The position numbers and the translations under genes were made by a program. From assembly GCF_014650175.1 (NCBI RefSeq), contig NZ_BMUL01000002.1, positions 439,150-503,149 of the forward strand: DNA of 64,000 bases, in the 5' to 3' direction. Each line of letters opens with the position of its first letter. Position 1 is the first letter of the stretch. The stretch is from Streptomyces termitum. Its GTDB lineage: Bacteria; Actinomycetota; Actinomycetes; Streptomycetales; Streptomycetaceae. Of the stretch, positions 54,216 through 62,929 are shown one piece after another. The notes beneath the pieces were generated by a model. It did not search any database. It was not told where the DNA came from and saw only the letters and a list, made by a program, of their open reading frames with translations.

Positions 54216-55933
54216 TCACGCCGGGGTGCGGCCGTGGCGGGTGTACTCGGCGCGGAGGGCGGTGAGGGCGTGCGGGGTGAGCGGTTCGTAGGGGGCGCCG
54301 GGGGCGGGGCGCCACCAGACCGGGTCGGCGCAGAGGAAGGAGGCGCGGCGCAGGGCGACCCGGTGGATCTTGTTGGTGGCGGTGAGCGGGAGGGCCGGGG
54401 CGATCCGGACGAAGCGCGGAGGCATCTTGGTGCCCAGGTCGGGCTGAGCGTCGAGGAAGGCGGCGAAGGCCGCCGGGTCGAAGGCCGCGCCGGGGCGCAG
54501 GGCGAGGGCCGCCATGACCTGGTCGCCCGCGACCGGGTCGGGGACCGCGTAGACGGCGACGCCCGCGGCCCGGTCCCAGCGGGCCAGGATCGCCTCGATC
54601 ATCGCCGCCGCCAGGTTCTCGCTGTCCACCCGCAGCCGGTCGTCGGCGCGGCCGGCGAAGTAGAGGAAGCCGTCCGCGTCCCGGTAGAAGAGGTCCCCGG
54701 TCCAGTACCAGCCGTCGCGGCGGCGGGCGGCCTCCGCCTCCGGGTTGCGCCAGTAGCCCTCGAAGGTGCCGGAGCCGCCCCGGTTGACGAGTTCGCCGAC
54801 GGCCTCGTCGGCGTTGAGGAGCCGGCCGGCGGGCGAGAGGCGGGCGGGCGGGCACTCCCGGCGGGTGGCGGGATCGACGACGGCGAGGTCGTCGCCGGGC
54901 GCCGCGCGGCCCACCGCGCCGGGCGGGGTGCCGGGGGCGCGCTGGATCGCCGCGCCGCCCTCGGAGGAGCCGTACCCCTCCACCAGGCGCACCCCGAACC
55001 GCTCGTGGAAGCGGGCCGCGTCCACCGCCCCGGCCTCGGTGCCGAAGCCGAGGCGGAGCCGGTGGTCGCGGTCGTGCGGGCCGGGCGGGGTGGCGAGGAC
55101 GTACTGGACGGCGCGGCCGACGTAGGTGAAGTAGGTGGCGCCGAAGCGGCGGACGTCGGGCAGGAAGCGGGAGGCGGAGAAGCGGTCCCGGAGCGCGACG
55201 GCGGCGCCTGCGGCGGTGGGGGTGCCCCCTGTTCGAGCGAAGCCGAGAACGTGGGGGCGGGCGCCCAGTCGGCGATGACGGCGTTGCCGTGGAACATCGG
55301 CATGCAGACGTAGTGGACGTCGTCGGGTCCGGTGCCGAAGGCGCGGGCGAGGGAGGCGCCGGCCGCCGCGACCGCGCCCTGGCTGCGCAGGGCGGCCTTG
55401 GGGGCGCCGGTGGAGCCGGAGGTGAAGGTGAGGAGGTAGCGGGTGGCGGGGCCGACCGGGCCGAGGACGGCGTCGCCGGGGCGGGCGCCGGCGTAGGGCG
55501 CGAGGAGGTCGGCGTACGCGTCGGTGTCGGTGACCAGGAGGCGGACGCCGGGCAGCGGCAGGCCGTCGAGGAGCGGCAGGTGGGCGCGCTGGGTGACGAG
55601 GACCCGGCAGGCGGTGTGGGTGATGTCGCGGGCGAGTTCGGCGCCGCGCCGGGTGGGGTTGATCCCGGCGGCGGCGGCCCCCGCGAGGGCCGCCGCGCCG
55701 AGCCAGAGCGGGTACTCGGGGGTGTTGTCGAGCAGGAGGCCGAGGTGCGGCTCGCTCCCCGGCCGGGGCGGCATCAGGTCCGCGAGCAGGGCGGCGCGGG
55801 CGGCGGCGCCGGCGGCGGCCTGGTGGTGGGTGAGGATGCGGTGCTCGTCGCGCAGCCCGGTCCCATGGTCGCCCCAGCGGCGCCGTATGAGCTCCGCGAC
55901 GGTGTCCGCGCCTGCCCGTGTGGTGGCCGTCAT
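54216..55933 (-). pseudogene. acyl-CoA synthetase (AMP-binding) split by a repeat insertion
   Basis: Two overlapping minus-strand frames make one enzyme. The N-terminal part starts at ATG 55933 (MTATTRAGADTVAELIRRRWGDHG) and includes LLTFTSGSTGAPKAALRSQ, the phosphate-binding loop. The C-terminal part continues in another frame (RDRFSASRFLPDVRRFGATYFTYVGRAVQY, VEGYGSSEGGAAI, WYWTGDLFYRDADGFLYFAGRADD) to 54216. The change of frame falls exactly at a 40-bp repeat near 55218-55257, in the segment after ADWAPA. The shift is of length 2 mod 3. So the gene is probably inactive, unless the repeat is a sequencing difference or frameshifting occurs. Confidence 0.85.
55218..55257. repeat. about 40-bp Streptomyces repeat element inserted in the acyl-CoA synthetase
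   Basis: GGGGGTGCCCCCTG at the start and GAGAACGTGGGGG at the end, with GTTCGAGCGAAGCCGAG between. I have seen this kind of element (G-rich arms, TTCGAGCG-like centre) in intergenic places of many Streptomyces genomes. Here it lies within a coding region. Confidence 0.75.
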
Positions 55934-55991
55934 GGGGCCGGACTGTAGATGACGGCTCGTCAGAAATGAACGGCCGGGAGGCGGAAGAGGT

Positions 55992-56026
55992 CCCCGGCCG
56001 CCCCGGGGGTGCCGGGGCGGCCGGGG
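55992..56026 (-). terminator. terminator of the LPMO gene
   Basis: A perfect 15-bp stem (CCCCGGCCGCCCCGG and complement) with a five-base loop, between the LPMO gene and the acyl-CoA synthetase. Confidence 0.85.
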
Positions 56027-56036
56027 GCCGGAGCCG

Positions 56037-56627
56037 TCAGAACTGGACGTCCGAGCAGGCGTAGAAGGCGTTCGCGGTGTCCGCGACCGTCCACACCGCC
56101 AGGATGACGTGCCGGCCCGTCTTGCCCGCCGGGAGCGTCCCGGAGTGCGAGAGCGTGGACGGCGGCTGCTGCCGGTTGTACGGCACCGTCAGGAACGGCT
56201 GCGGGTCGAGCTGGGCCCGGGTGAGCTTGGAGTTCGGGTTCCAGCCGTTCTTGGTGATGTAGTACCGGAAGTCCGTGGTGCTGTGGCGCGCCGTGAACTG
56301 CCAGCGGAAGCTGTAGCTCTGGCCCGCCGTGACCTTGGTGGCGGGCCAGGCGCCGCCGCGCGGGTCGTCGAGCTGCGCGAAGCGGGAGTTGCCGCCCGCG
56401 CAGATCGTGCCGTCGGCGGGGCCTGCGGCCGGGAAGCCCTTGAGGCCCTCGACCGACTGCGGCTCCCACTGGATGGAGCCGCAGTTCGACACCGTGCCGT
56501 TGGCACAGAGCTTCTGACGGCTGATCGGCGAGTCGGTGTAGCCGTGGCTGCCGGCGGTGCCGGCGGCGAAGAGGGAGGCGGCCGTGACGCCGAGCGCCAC
56601 GACGCCGAGCCCTGTCTTTTTGCGCAT
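56037..56627 (-). CDS. AA10 lytic polysaccharide monooxygenase (chitin-type)
   Basis: 196 residues from ATG 56627. After the signal peptide the mature protein begins HGYTDSPISRQ, so His28 becomes the N-terminal copper ligand; the second ligand is His115 in TARHSTTDF. Cysteines and the WEPQSVEG segment fit chitin-active AA10 enzymes. There is no extra binding module. It oxidatively cuts crystalline chitin and helps the GH18 chitinase; the shared operator supports this. An ATG further upstream would add a long non-signal extension. Confidence 0.94.
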   Translation of the reverse strand: MRKKTGLGVVALGVTAASLFAAGTAGSHGYTDSPISRQKLCANGTVSNCGSIQWEPQSVEGLKGFPAAGPADGTICAGGNSRFAQLDDPRGGAWPATKVTAGQSYSFRWQFTARHSTTDFRYYITKNGWNPNSKLTRAQLDPQPFLTVPYNRQQPPSTLSHSGTLPAGKTGRHVILAVWTVADTANAFYACSDVQF

Positions 56628-56718
56628 GCTGTCGCTCCAGGAAGAACGTGGGGGAGTTCTGTGGTTTCCATGGGCCGTGCCGCACGCGTGCGGGTCTTTC
56701 GGATACCTCGGGCACTTC

Positions 56719-56730
56719 TGGTCTGGACCA
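56719..56730 (-). promoter_or_regulatory. chitin-type operator upstream of the LPMO gene
   Basis: Minus strand TGGTCCAGACCA matches the chi consensus TGGTCCAGACCT at 11 of 12. A weaker copy, TGGTATGGACAT (56770-56759), lies 40 bases further upstream. It lies about 92 bases before the ATG. Confidence 0.85.
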
Positions 56731-56776
56731 ACTACCACGGTAGGGACGGGAGTTGAACATGTCCATACCAAAGACG

Positions 56777-56825
56777 GGGCGGCCGGGGCGGAACCGGAAC
56801 CACCCCGGCACCGCCCCGGCCGCCC
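56777..56825 (-). terminator. terminator of the Band-7 gene
   Basis: A perfect 15-bp stem (56777-56791 with 56811-56825) and a 19-base loop, 16 bases beyond the stop codon. Confidence 0.75.
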
Positions 56826-56840
56826 GGCCGGACCCCGGAC

Positions 56841-59234
56841 TCAGGCGCCCTCGCCCGCCCCGCCCCGCCCCGTGTAGAACGCCACCGTCAGGTCCTTCAC
56901 CAGCGCCTTCCGCTCGTAGTCGTCCAGCTCCACCAGACCACGGCTGGTCAGCCGGTGGACCACGTCGTCCACCGCGTCCACCACCGAGGTCAGCACGCTG
57001 TCCCGGTGCTTCGCGTCGATCGCCGCGATCCGGCGGCGGCGCATCGCCTGCGCCACCTCGGGGGCGTACTCGATCCTCGTCGGCTGCGCCGAGAACACCT
57101 CCAGGCCCACCGGCACGCACTCCGCCGACAGCAGCCGCGTCAGCGCCTCCCCCACCGCCTCCGCGTCCCGCAGCGTCGGCGCGTCCTCGTGGAACGCGTC
57201 CGCCGGAAGCTGCGACAGGACCCGCGCCATCGCCGCCTCCACCTGCTCGCGCAGGTACTCCTCGTGGCCGTCCACGCCCAGCGCGGCCCGCACGGTGTCC
57301 CGCACCCGCCACACCACCAGGACCGTCACGTCCAGCGCCGTGCCCTTCGCGTCCACGGCCGGCAGCGGCTCGCTCCGCCAGTGCCGCAGCCGCACGTCCA
57401 CCCGGCGGCGCAGCAGCAGCGGGCTCGCCCACACCAGGCCCGTCCGGCGCACGGTCCCCCGGTACTCACCGAACAGCGTCAGCACCCAGGCGTACCCCAC
57501 CCGGCCCCGGCCCAGCCCGCCCACCGCGAACAGCAGCGCCAGCACGCCGAGCGCGAGCAGCGCCCACTCCCCCAGGTGGATGCCGTGGTACGCGCGCGGC
57601 GGCAGGCGCAGCATCCGCTCCGCCGCGCCGGGCACCGCCCCCGCCCACCACAGCACCGCCGCGCACCCGGCGAGCGCGGCCAGCGCGCCCAGCACCCCGA
57701 CCCAGCCCGGCAGCACCCGGGCGGGCCGCTCGGCCAGTTCCGGATCGGCGGTCGGCGCGGGCCGCGCCGCGGCGGGCCGCGCCGGTTTCGCCGCCGGGCG
57801 CGGGATCACGGTCCGGGACTCCGGGCGCGGGCGCGCGGGCGGCGCCATCGCGACCGTGTCCGGGCCGCCGTCGTCCGCGCCCGCCACCGCGGCGGCACCG
57901 GCGTCCCGGAACAGCAGGTGGACGGGGATCGAGCCGGTCGTCTCGACCCCGATCACGTTCTTCCGCCTCGGCAACCGCCCCACGGCCGCCACCGGCACGG
58001 CGACGGAACGCACCCGCGCCCCGGTGATCCGCGCGAAGTCGAGCACGTCCCACTCCTCCTTGAAGACACCGACGGCCGGGGGGCCGGCGGTCGGGACGGC
58101 GGCCGAACCGTCGACCGGGCCGGTGGTCGGGCCGATGATCGGGCCGACAGTCGGACCGGGGGCCGGGCCTGTGGTCGGAACGGTGGTCGGAACGGTGGTG
58201 GCGGGCGGACCTGTGGTCGGGACGGTGGTCGGGACGGTGGTGGCGGGCGGGCGTCCCGGGACCCGTCCGGCCCCGGCCGCGAGCACCCCGCCGGGAGCGA
58301 CCGGCGCCGCGTCGGCCGCCGGGGGCCTGCGGCCGACGGGGGCGGCGGGCGGAGTGGCCTGGGCGGTCGGGGCGGTCTGGGCGGTCGGGGCCGTTTGGGG
58401 GGCCGGGGTGGCCGGAGCCGTGCGCGTGACGGGTGCGGACGTGGGCGCGGTGGCCCGCTCCGGACGGCTCGACCGCTCGGCGGGGGCGGCGCCCCGGTCC
58501 GGACCCGTGCCCGGTACGGCCCCGGCGTCCGGAGTCGTACGGACCGCCGGGGGCGCGGGAGCGGCGGGCCCGCCGGTGCGCGCCGGACCCGTGACCGGAC
58601 CGCCGGACCGGACCGCCGACGCGGCGGACCCGACGGAAGCGGACGGGCCCGACGCGGTCGGTGCGGGTGGCGCGGGTGGCTCCGACACGGCCGGGCCCGG
58701 AGCGGTCGGGGCCGTCGCGGCCGGACGCGGCGCGACCCGAGCGGGCGCGGTCGTGGCCGGCTCGGTCGGCGCCGACGCGGCGGGGCTCGGCGCGACCGGG
58801 CCCGGCGCGACCGGCGCCTTCGGGTCCGGCGCGGGCGGCGCGGTCGGCTGTGGGGTGCCCCCGCTCCGTACCACCGGGGGTCCTGCGGGATCGCCCGCCC
58901 CGGGCCGGGCCGTCGCCGGGCCCGACCCGCCCGGGGCCGGAGGCGGACCCGGCTCGGTCCGCACGGGCTCCGGTGCCGCCTCGGCCCGTGCCGACGGCGG
59001 GATCGACTCGGCCCGCACCGGTGGCGGGGACGGCTCCGGGCGCGCCACCGGCGCCGGGTCCTGCCGCGTCACCGCCGGGGACGGCTCCGGCCGCGCCGCC
59101 GCCGGGGCCGGTGGCTGCGGGGGGTCCGGTGGGGTGGGGCGGCGGGGGAGGGTGCCGTCGGTGAGGCGGCGGGCCGTGCGCGCCGCGTCGCGCGAGGCCG
59201 CCGCTCCCGAGTCGTTCGGGTTCGCTGCCGTCAT
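56841..59234 (-). CDS. Band-7/SPFH domain protein with long disordered N-terminus
   Basis: 797 residues from ATG 59234. The first 385 residues are almost only Pro, Ala, Thr, Gly, Ser and Arg and include a 14-residue repeat. Then follow a small folded part (GVFKEEWDVLDFARITGARVRSVAVPVAAVGRLPRRKNVIGVETTGS), two hydrophobic helices (about 520-545 and 570-590) and an SPFH core with YRGTVRRTGLVWASPLLLRRRVDVRLRHWRSEPLPAVDAKGTALDVTVLVVWRVRD...ALVKDLTVAFYTG. SPFH proteins organise membrane microdomains. The disordered part may well be poorly conserved. Confidence 0.85.
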   Translation of the reverse strand: MTAANPNDSGAAASRDAARTARRLTDGTLPRRPTPPDPPQPPAPAAARPEPSPAVTRQDPAPVARPEPSPPPVRAESIPPSARAEAAPEPVRTEPGPPPAPGGSGPATARPGAGDPAGPPVVRSGGTPQPTAPPAPDPKAPVAPGPVAPSPAASAPTEPATTAPARVAPRPAATAPTAPGPAVSEPPAPPAPTASGPSASVGSAASAVRSGGPVTGPARTGGPAAPAPPAVRTTPDAGAVPGTGPDRGAAPAERSSRPERATAPTSAPVTRTAPATPAPQTAPTAQTAPTAQATPPAAPVGRRPPAADAAPVAPGGVLAAGAGRVPGRPPATTVPTTVPTTGPPATTVPTTVPTTGPAPGPTVGPIIGPTTGPVDGSAAVPTAGPPAVGVFKEEWDVLDFARITGARVRSVAVPVAAVGRLPRRKNVIGVETTGSIPVHLLFRDAGAAAVAGADDGGPDTVAMAPPARPRPESRTVIPRPAAKPARPAAARPAPTADPELAERPARVLPGWVGVLGALAALAGCAAVLWWAGAVPGAAERMLRLPPRAYHGIHLGEWALLALGVLALLFAVGGLGRGRVGYAWVLTLFGEYRGTVRRTGLVWASPLLLRRRVDVRLRHWRSEPLPAVDAKGTALDVTVLVVWRVRDTVRAALGVDGHEEYLREQVEAAMARVLSQLPADAFHEDAPTLRDAEAVGEALTRLLSAECVPVGLEVFSAQPTRIEYAPEVAQAMRRRRIAAIDAKHRDSVLTSVVDAVDDVVHRLTSRGLVELDDYERKALVKDLTVAFYTGRGGAGEGA
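58168..58251. repeat. two 42-bp in-frame repeats in the Band-7 gene
   Basis: 58168-58209 and 58210-58251 differ at only a few bases and encode PPATTVPTTVPTTG twice. It shows replication slippage in the disordered region. Confidence 0.85.
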
Positions 59235-59260
59235 TCGGGGTCCACCTCATGCTCTCGGGG

Positions 59261-60631
59261 TCATCGGAACAAACGCCGCCAGGTCTCCGGGCCCGGGTAG
59301 CCGTCGGCCGCCGCGCCGCGCCAGCCCTGTGCCCGCTGGAACGCCTCGACGTTGCGGCGGTCCGCCTCCGTCCAGCGCGGACCGGGTCCCGACAGGTAGT
59401 GCTTGCCGAAGCCCCGCTTCACCAGTTGTTTGCCCAGCTTCTCCACATATGCGTTGGACTGGCCCGGACGGAAGGAGCCACGCCCGGGGAACCCGTTCGC
59501 ATCTGCGCTCGGACCGCCCGAACCACTCGAACCGCCGATGTCCCGGCCCTCCCCGGTGACGAGGAGCTTCCAGGTGTGCGGACCCGGCAGACCGTCCGCC
59601 TCCTTGCCCTTCCAGCCCTGCGCGAGCTGGAACGCCTGGGTCGCCCTGCGGTCCGCCTCGCCCCACTTCGGCCCCGGGCCCTCGGTGTAGAAGCGCTTGC
59701 CGCCCCGGGCCACGAGCATCTCGCCGAGCCTGGTCACGGAGGCGTTGTTCGCGCCGGGGCCGAACTTCGCCGCGCCGGGGTACGCCGCCGGCGTCGCGAC
59801 CGGGCCCGAGCCGGTGGTACCGGAGACCAGGCCCTTGTAGCGGTAGGCGACGTACCGGTCGGAGTTCTCCCAGTACGCCATCGGCGTGGCCTGCTTCCGC
59901 GTGCGCGGCTTGGTCTGCTCGTAGGCGGTGTACGAGGTGTGGGTGTAGTCCGTCCAGCCGCCGAAGAGCGTCACGTGCGAGCCCCGGGTGGGGTCGGCCG
60001 GGTTGTGGAACAGCAGGATGTCGCCGGGCTGGAGCTCGGAGCGGGCGATGCGGACGGCGAAGCGGTCGAGGCTGCCGGTCCACTCGTTGCTGCTCAGGTT
60101 CCAGGCCATCGAGATGTAGCCGGAGCAGTCCTGGCGGTATCCGTCGGACCAGTACTTGTCCATCGAGTACGGCACCCGGGCCGCGACCCACTTCTTCGCC
60201 CGGTTGATGATCTCGGTGCGGGTCGTCCTGCGGAGCGTCTCCGCCGAGACCTGACTGGTCGTCGGGACCGCGCCGGGGGTGGGCGCGGCCGGCGGGCCGT
60301 GCAGCGGGGCCCGGCCGCCCTGCGGGGTGTCGGTGACCTGCGTCACGTCGGACGCGTCGGACACGCCGGACACGTCGGCGGCCCCGGACGCGCCGGCCGG
60401 GTCCGACGGGGCGGCCGGGGCGAGGACCCCCGCGACGGCGGTGCCGCCGCCTCCGCCCAGGACCGCGCCCGCCGCCGTGACCAGGACCAGGGCCCGGCGG
60501 GCGCCGTGCGCCGCCGGGTGGCCGCCCGCGCGGACCGGCAGGCCCAGCGCGAGGTCACGCCGCTGCCGGGCACAGCCCGGGCAGCCACAGTCGGGCGCGG
60601 GTTCGAATTCTTCGAAGACCGGCACGCTCAT
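59261..60631 (-). CDS. cell wall hydrolase-like protein: NlpC/P60-type domain plus two peptidoglycan-binding modules
   Basis: 456 residues from ATG 60631 (GGAGGGGAAG in front). A cysteine cluster at the N-terminus (PDCGCPGCARQRRD, residues 13-26) is on the cytosolic side before a membrane helix at about 47-70. Then an extracellular NlpC/P60-like domain with Cys169 in DCSGYISMAW and His219 in GSHVTLFGGW. Two peptidoglycan-binding repeats follow (310-370; 400-456), each ending with a GLPGPHTW or GYPGPETW motif. It is probably anchored in the membrane and acts on or senses the wall. Confidence 0.87.
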   Translation of the reverse strand: MSVPVFEEFEPAPDCGCPGCARQRRDLALGLPVRAGGHPAAHGARRALVLVTAAGAVLGGGGGTAVAGVLAPAAPSDPAGASGAADVSGVSDASDVTQVTDTPQGGRAPLHGPPAAPTPGAVPTTSQVSAETLRRTTRTEIINRAKKWVAARVPYSMDKYWSDGYRQDCSGYISMAWNLSSNEWTGSLDRFAVRIARSELQPGDILLFHNPADPTRGSHVTLFGGWTDYTHTSYTAYEQTKPRTRKQATPMAYWENSDRYVAYRYKGLVSGTTGSGPVATPAAYPGAAKFGPGANNASVTRLGEMLVARGGKRFYTEGPGPKWGEADRRATQAFQLAQGWKGKEADGLPGPHTWKLLVTGEGRDIGGSSGSGGPSADANGFPGRGSFRPGQSNAYVEKLGKQLVKRGFGKHYLSGPGPRWTEADRRNVEAFQRAQGWRGAAADGYPGPETWRRLFR

Positions 60632-60826
60632 GCGCTTCCCCTCCACACTCGTCAAGATCTTCTGGGCCTCGTTTCGGGCGCCAGTTTCTCAACTGTCTGG
60701 ACAAATCGCATTTTGACGGATCAACGGTCTGATAACACCATCCGACAGGCCGGGGGCGACCTGCCGGACGATCGATATTGGTCAGAACCACGCCCGGAGG
60801 TCGGGTAGAGTTCTCTCTGTCAGCAG

Positions 60827-60900
60827 GCGCCGCTAGCTCAGTTGGTTAGAGCAGCTGACTCTTAATCAGCGGGTCCGGGGTTCGAGTCCCTGGCGGCGCA
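60827..60900 (+). tRNA. tRNA-Lys (anticodon CTT), copy 3
   Basis: Same sequence as copies 1 and 2, with the same CTGTCAGCAG flank and its own box GGTAGAGT at about 60805. Confidence 0.97.
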
Positions 60901-60907
60901 CCGACCG

Positions 60908-60937
60908 GAAAGCCCCTCGCTCATGCGAGGGGCTTTC
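60908..60937 (+). terminator. terminator of tRNA-Lys copy 3
   Basis: A 13-bp stem GAAAGCCCCTCGC and complement, loop TCAT, followed by TGTTTCTCC. Confidence 0.92.
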
Positions 60938-60953
60938 TGTTTCTCCGCTTCAA

Positions 60954-62045
60954 CTACCGTGCGTTGCGGGCCAGTTCCAGGGCGTAGGCGTCGAACCACT
61001 CCCCCGCCCGGGGGCCGCCCCGGCACTCCCCGTCCGACTCGCCCGGCCGCTTGATCCACAGATAGGCGCGGACCAGCGGGTCGCCCGTGCGGAGGGTCGG
61101 CGGCTCGCCGAGGGCCCGGCCCGGCGGATTGCACCAGCTCTCGGCGGGGTCGCCCTCCGTGTAGGGGCCGTTCCCGTTCCGGCTGGTGTCGACGACGAAG
61201 GGCTTGCCGCCGACCAGCGCGGAGAGCTGCCGCCCGTACGCGACGCTCTCGCCGGTCGTGCGGAAGTTCGAGACGTTGACCGCGAAGCCGTCGGCCGCGG
61301 CGACGCCGGACTCCCGCAGCGGTTCGGCCAGCCGGTCCGGGGCGATCCAGCCCGCGTTGCCCGCGTCCAGGTGGACGGTGACGGCAGGCTGCCTCTTCAG
61401 CCGTTCGACGGCCGCCTTGAGCAGGGAGTACCGCTCGGCGCGGCGCTCCTCGGGGAGGCAGCCGTCCACCGCGTGCGTCACCGCGTCGGGCTCCAGGACC
61501 ACCGTCGCCCGGCGGCTCCCGATGCCCCGGGCGACCGCGTCCACCCAGGCGAGGTACGCGGGCCCGTCGGGGGCGCCGCCCGCCGAGTGCAGGCCGCAGT
61601 CGCGGCCGGGGACGTCGTAGAGGACGAGGAGGGAGGCGCGGCCGGCCCGCGCCGCCGCCCCGGTCAGCTCCCTGGCCTCCGCCTCGGGACGGTCCGGGCC
61701 GATCCACTCCGCCACCGGGCGGGTCGCGATCCGGTCCAGCAGCCCGGCCTCGGCGGTCCGCCCCGCCGCGCGGTGCGCCGCCGCCGCGCGGGCGGCCTTC
61801 CCGTCCGGATTCACCCAGTAGGGCGCGCCCGCGTCGACGGCGGTCGGCCCTGCGGCGGGTTCGAGGGAGAGCGCGGCGGGCCCGGGGGACGCGGCGGCGC
61901 CGCACCCCGCGAGGGCCGCGGCGGCGAGCGCGAGGGCGAGCGGACGGGCGGCGCGGGCGGGCGCGCGGAGCCGTCCGCCGGGTCGGCGGACCCGGGCGGG
62001 AGGGGGCTCGGACGGGGGCGCCGGCGGGGGCGCGGGGAAGAACAT
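60954..62045 (-). CDS. GH6 glycoside hydrolase lipoprotein (endoglucanase family)
   Basis: 363 residues from ATG 62045. A Pro/Arg-rich start and hydrophobic stretch end with lipobox LAGC (Cys48). The GH6 motifs are VLYDVPGRDCG (general acid Asp149), VVLEPDA, VHLDAGNAGWI, VNVSNFRTT, FVVDTSRNGNGP, SWCNPPGRALG and YLWIKRPGESDG. So it is a cell-bound cellulase or a relative of unknown substrate; no carbohydrate-binding module is present. The 178 bases in front are a low-complexity CGGCAC stretch without genes. Confidence 0.93.
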   Translation of the reverse strand: MFFPAPPPAPPSEPPPARVRRPGGRLRAPARAARPLALALAAAALAGCGAAASPGPAALSLEPAAGPTAVDAGAPYWVNPDGKAARAAAAHRAAGRTAEAGLLDRIATRPVAEWIGPDRPEAEARELTGAAARAGRASLLVLYDVPGRDCGLHSAGGAPDGPAYLAWVDAVARGIGSRRATVVLEPDAVTHAVDGCLPEERRAERYSLLKAAVERLKRQPAVTVHLDAGNAGWIAPDRLAEPLRESGVAAADGFAVNVSNFRTTGESVAYGRQLSALVGGKPFVVDTSRNGNGPYTEGDPAESWCNPPGRALGEPPTLRTGDPLVRAYLWIKRPGESDGECRGGPRAGEWFDAYALELARNAR

Positions 62046-62223
62046 GGGGCATCGTGACACGGCGGCCCGCCGCCCCCGCCGTGACACGGCCTCCGGCACG
62101 ACGCGGCGCCGTTCCGGCACACGACCCCGGCACGGCACGGCGCCGCCCCGGCACCCGGCCCCCGCAGGGCACGCCGCGGCGCGGCACCGCACGCCCCGGC
62201 GCGCCGCGACACGGCCCCGGCCC

Positions 62224-62265
62224 GCCCCCGGCCACCCCGCGCCGGGGCGCGGGGTGGCCGGGGGC
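62224..62265. terminator. terminator of the sortase gene
   Basis: A perfect 20-bp inverted repeat (62224-62243 with 62246-62265) with a two-base centre, 15 bases beyond the sortase stop. It faces the GH6 gene promoter. Confidence 0.85.
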
Positions 62266-62279
62266 GGACCGGGAGGGGG

Positions 62280-62927
62280 TTACTCCGTCGCGGTCAGGTA
62301 GGCCGAGACGACGACGTTCGCCGTGTAGAGGCCGGCCTCGCGGTCGAAGGTGCCGCCGCAGGTGATGAGGCGGAGTTCGGCGCGGGACGGGTCGCGGGAG
62401 CCGTAGACCGCGCGGGCGTCGAAGCCCTCGCGCGGGACGACCCGCACGTCGTCGATGGTGAAGACCGCGACCGATCCGTCCGTCCGGGTGACGCGGACGT
62501 GCTGGCCGGGGCGGGCGGCGCTGAGCCCGTAGAAGACGGCGGGCCGGGTCTCGGTGTCGACGTGGCCGACGAGGAGCGCCGGTCCGGCCGCGCCGGGGGT
62601 GGTGCCGGAGCCGTACCAGCCGACCGTCTGCGGCATCTCGTACGGCGGCGGGTCGACCGCCCCGTCGGCGTCGAGGCCCCGGGGGACGACCGGGGCGTCG
62701 ACGCCGAGCTCGGGCAGGGCGACGCGGCGCGGGGCGGGGGTGCCGGGGAGCGGGTCGCGGGCCGGCGGCAGCTCCACGTCCAGCGGGCGGCCGACGGCGG
62801 CGATGTCCCCGCGCGTCGGCGCCGAGCTGCCGCCGGGGCCGTCGACGCCGTCCCGGCCCCAGAGCCACAGTCCGAGGAGCAGGACCGCCCAGGCCACGCC
62901 GGTGACCGGGCGGCGGGCGGCGGCCAC
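62280..62927 (-). CDS. class F-type sortase
   Basis: 215 residues from GTG 62927. One N-terminal membrane helix (VTGVAWAVLLLGLWLW) precedes the sortase barrel with His122 in LLVGHVDT, Cys190 in LRLITCGG and Arg196 in TFDREAGLY, the full catalytic triad. It starts two bases after the stop of the secreted protein gene, so the two are translated together. The gene encoding a clear LPXTG substrate is not in the window. Confidence 0.9.
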   Translation of the reverse strand: MAAARRPVTGVAWAVLLLGLWLWGRDGVDGPGGSSAPTRGDIAAVGRPLDVELPPARDPLPGTPAPRRVALPELGVDAPVVPRGLDADGAVDPPPYEMPQTVGWYGSGTTPGAAGPALLVGHVDTETRPAVFYGLSAARPGQHVRVTRTDGSVAVFTIDDVRVVPREGFDARAVYGSRDPSRAELRLITCGGTFDREAGLYTANVVVSAYLTATE

Positions 62928-62929
62928 GG

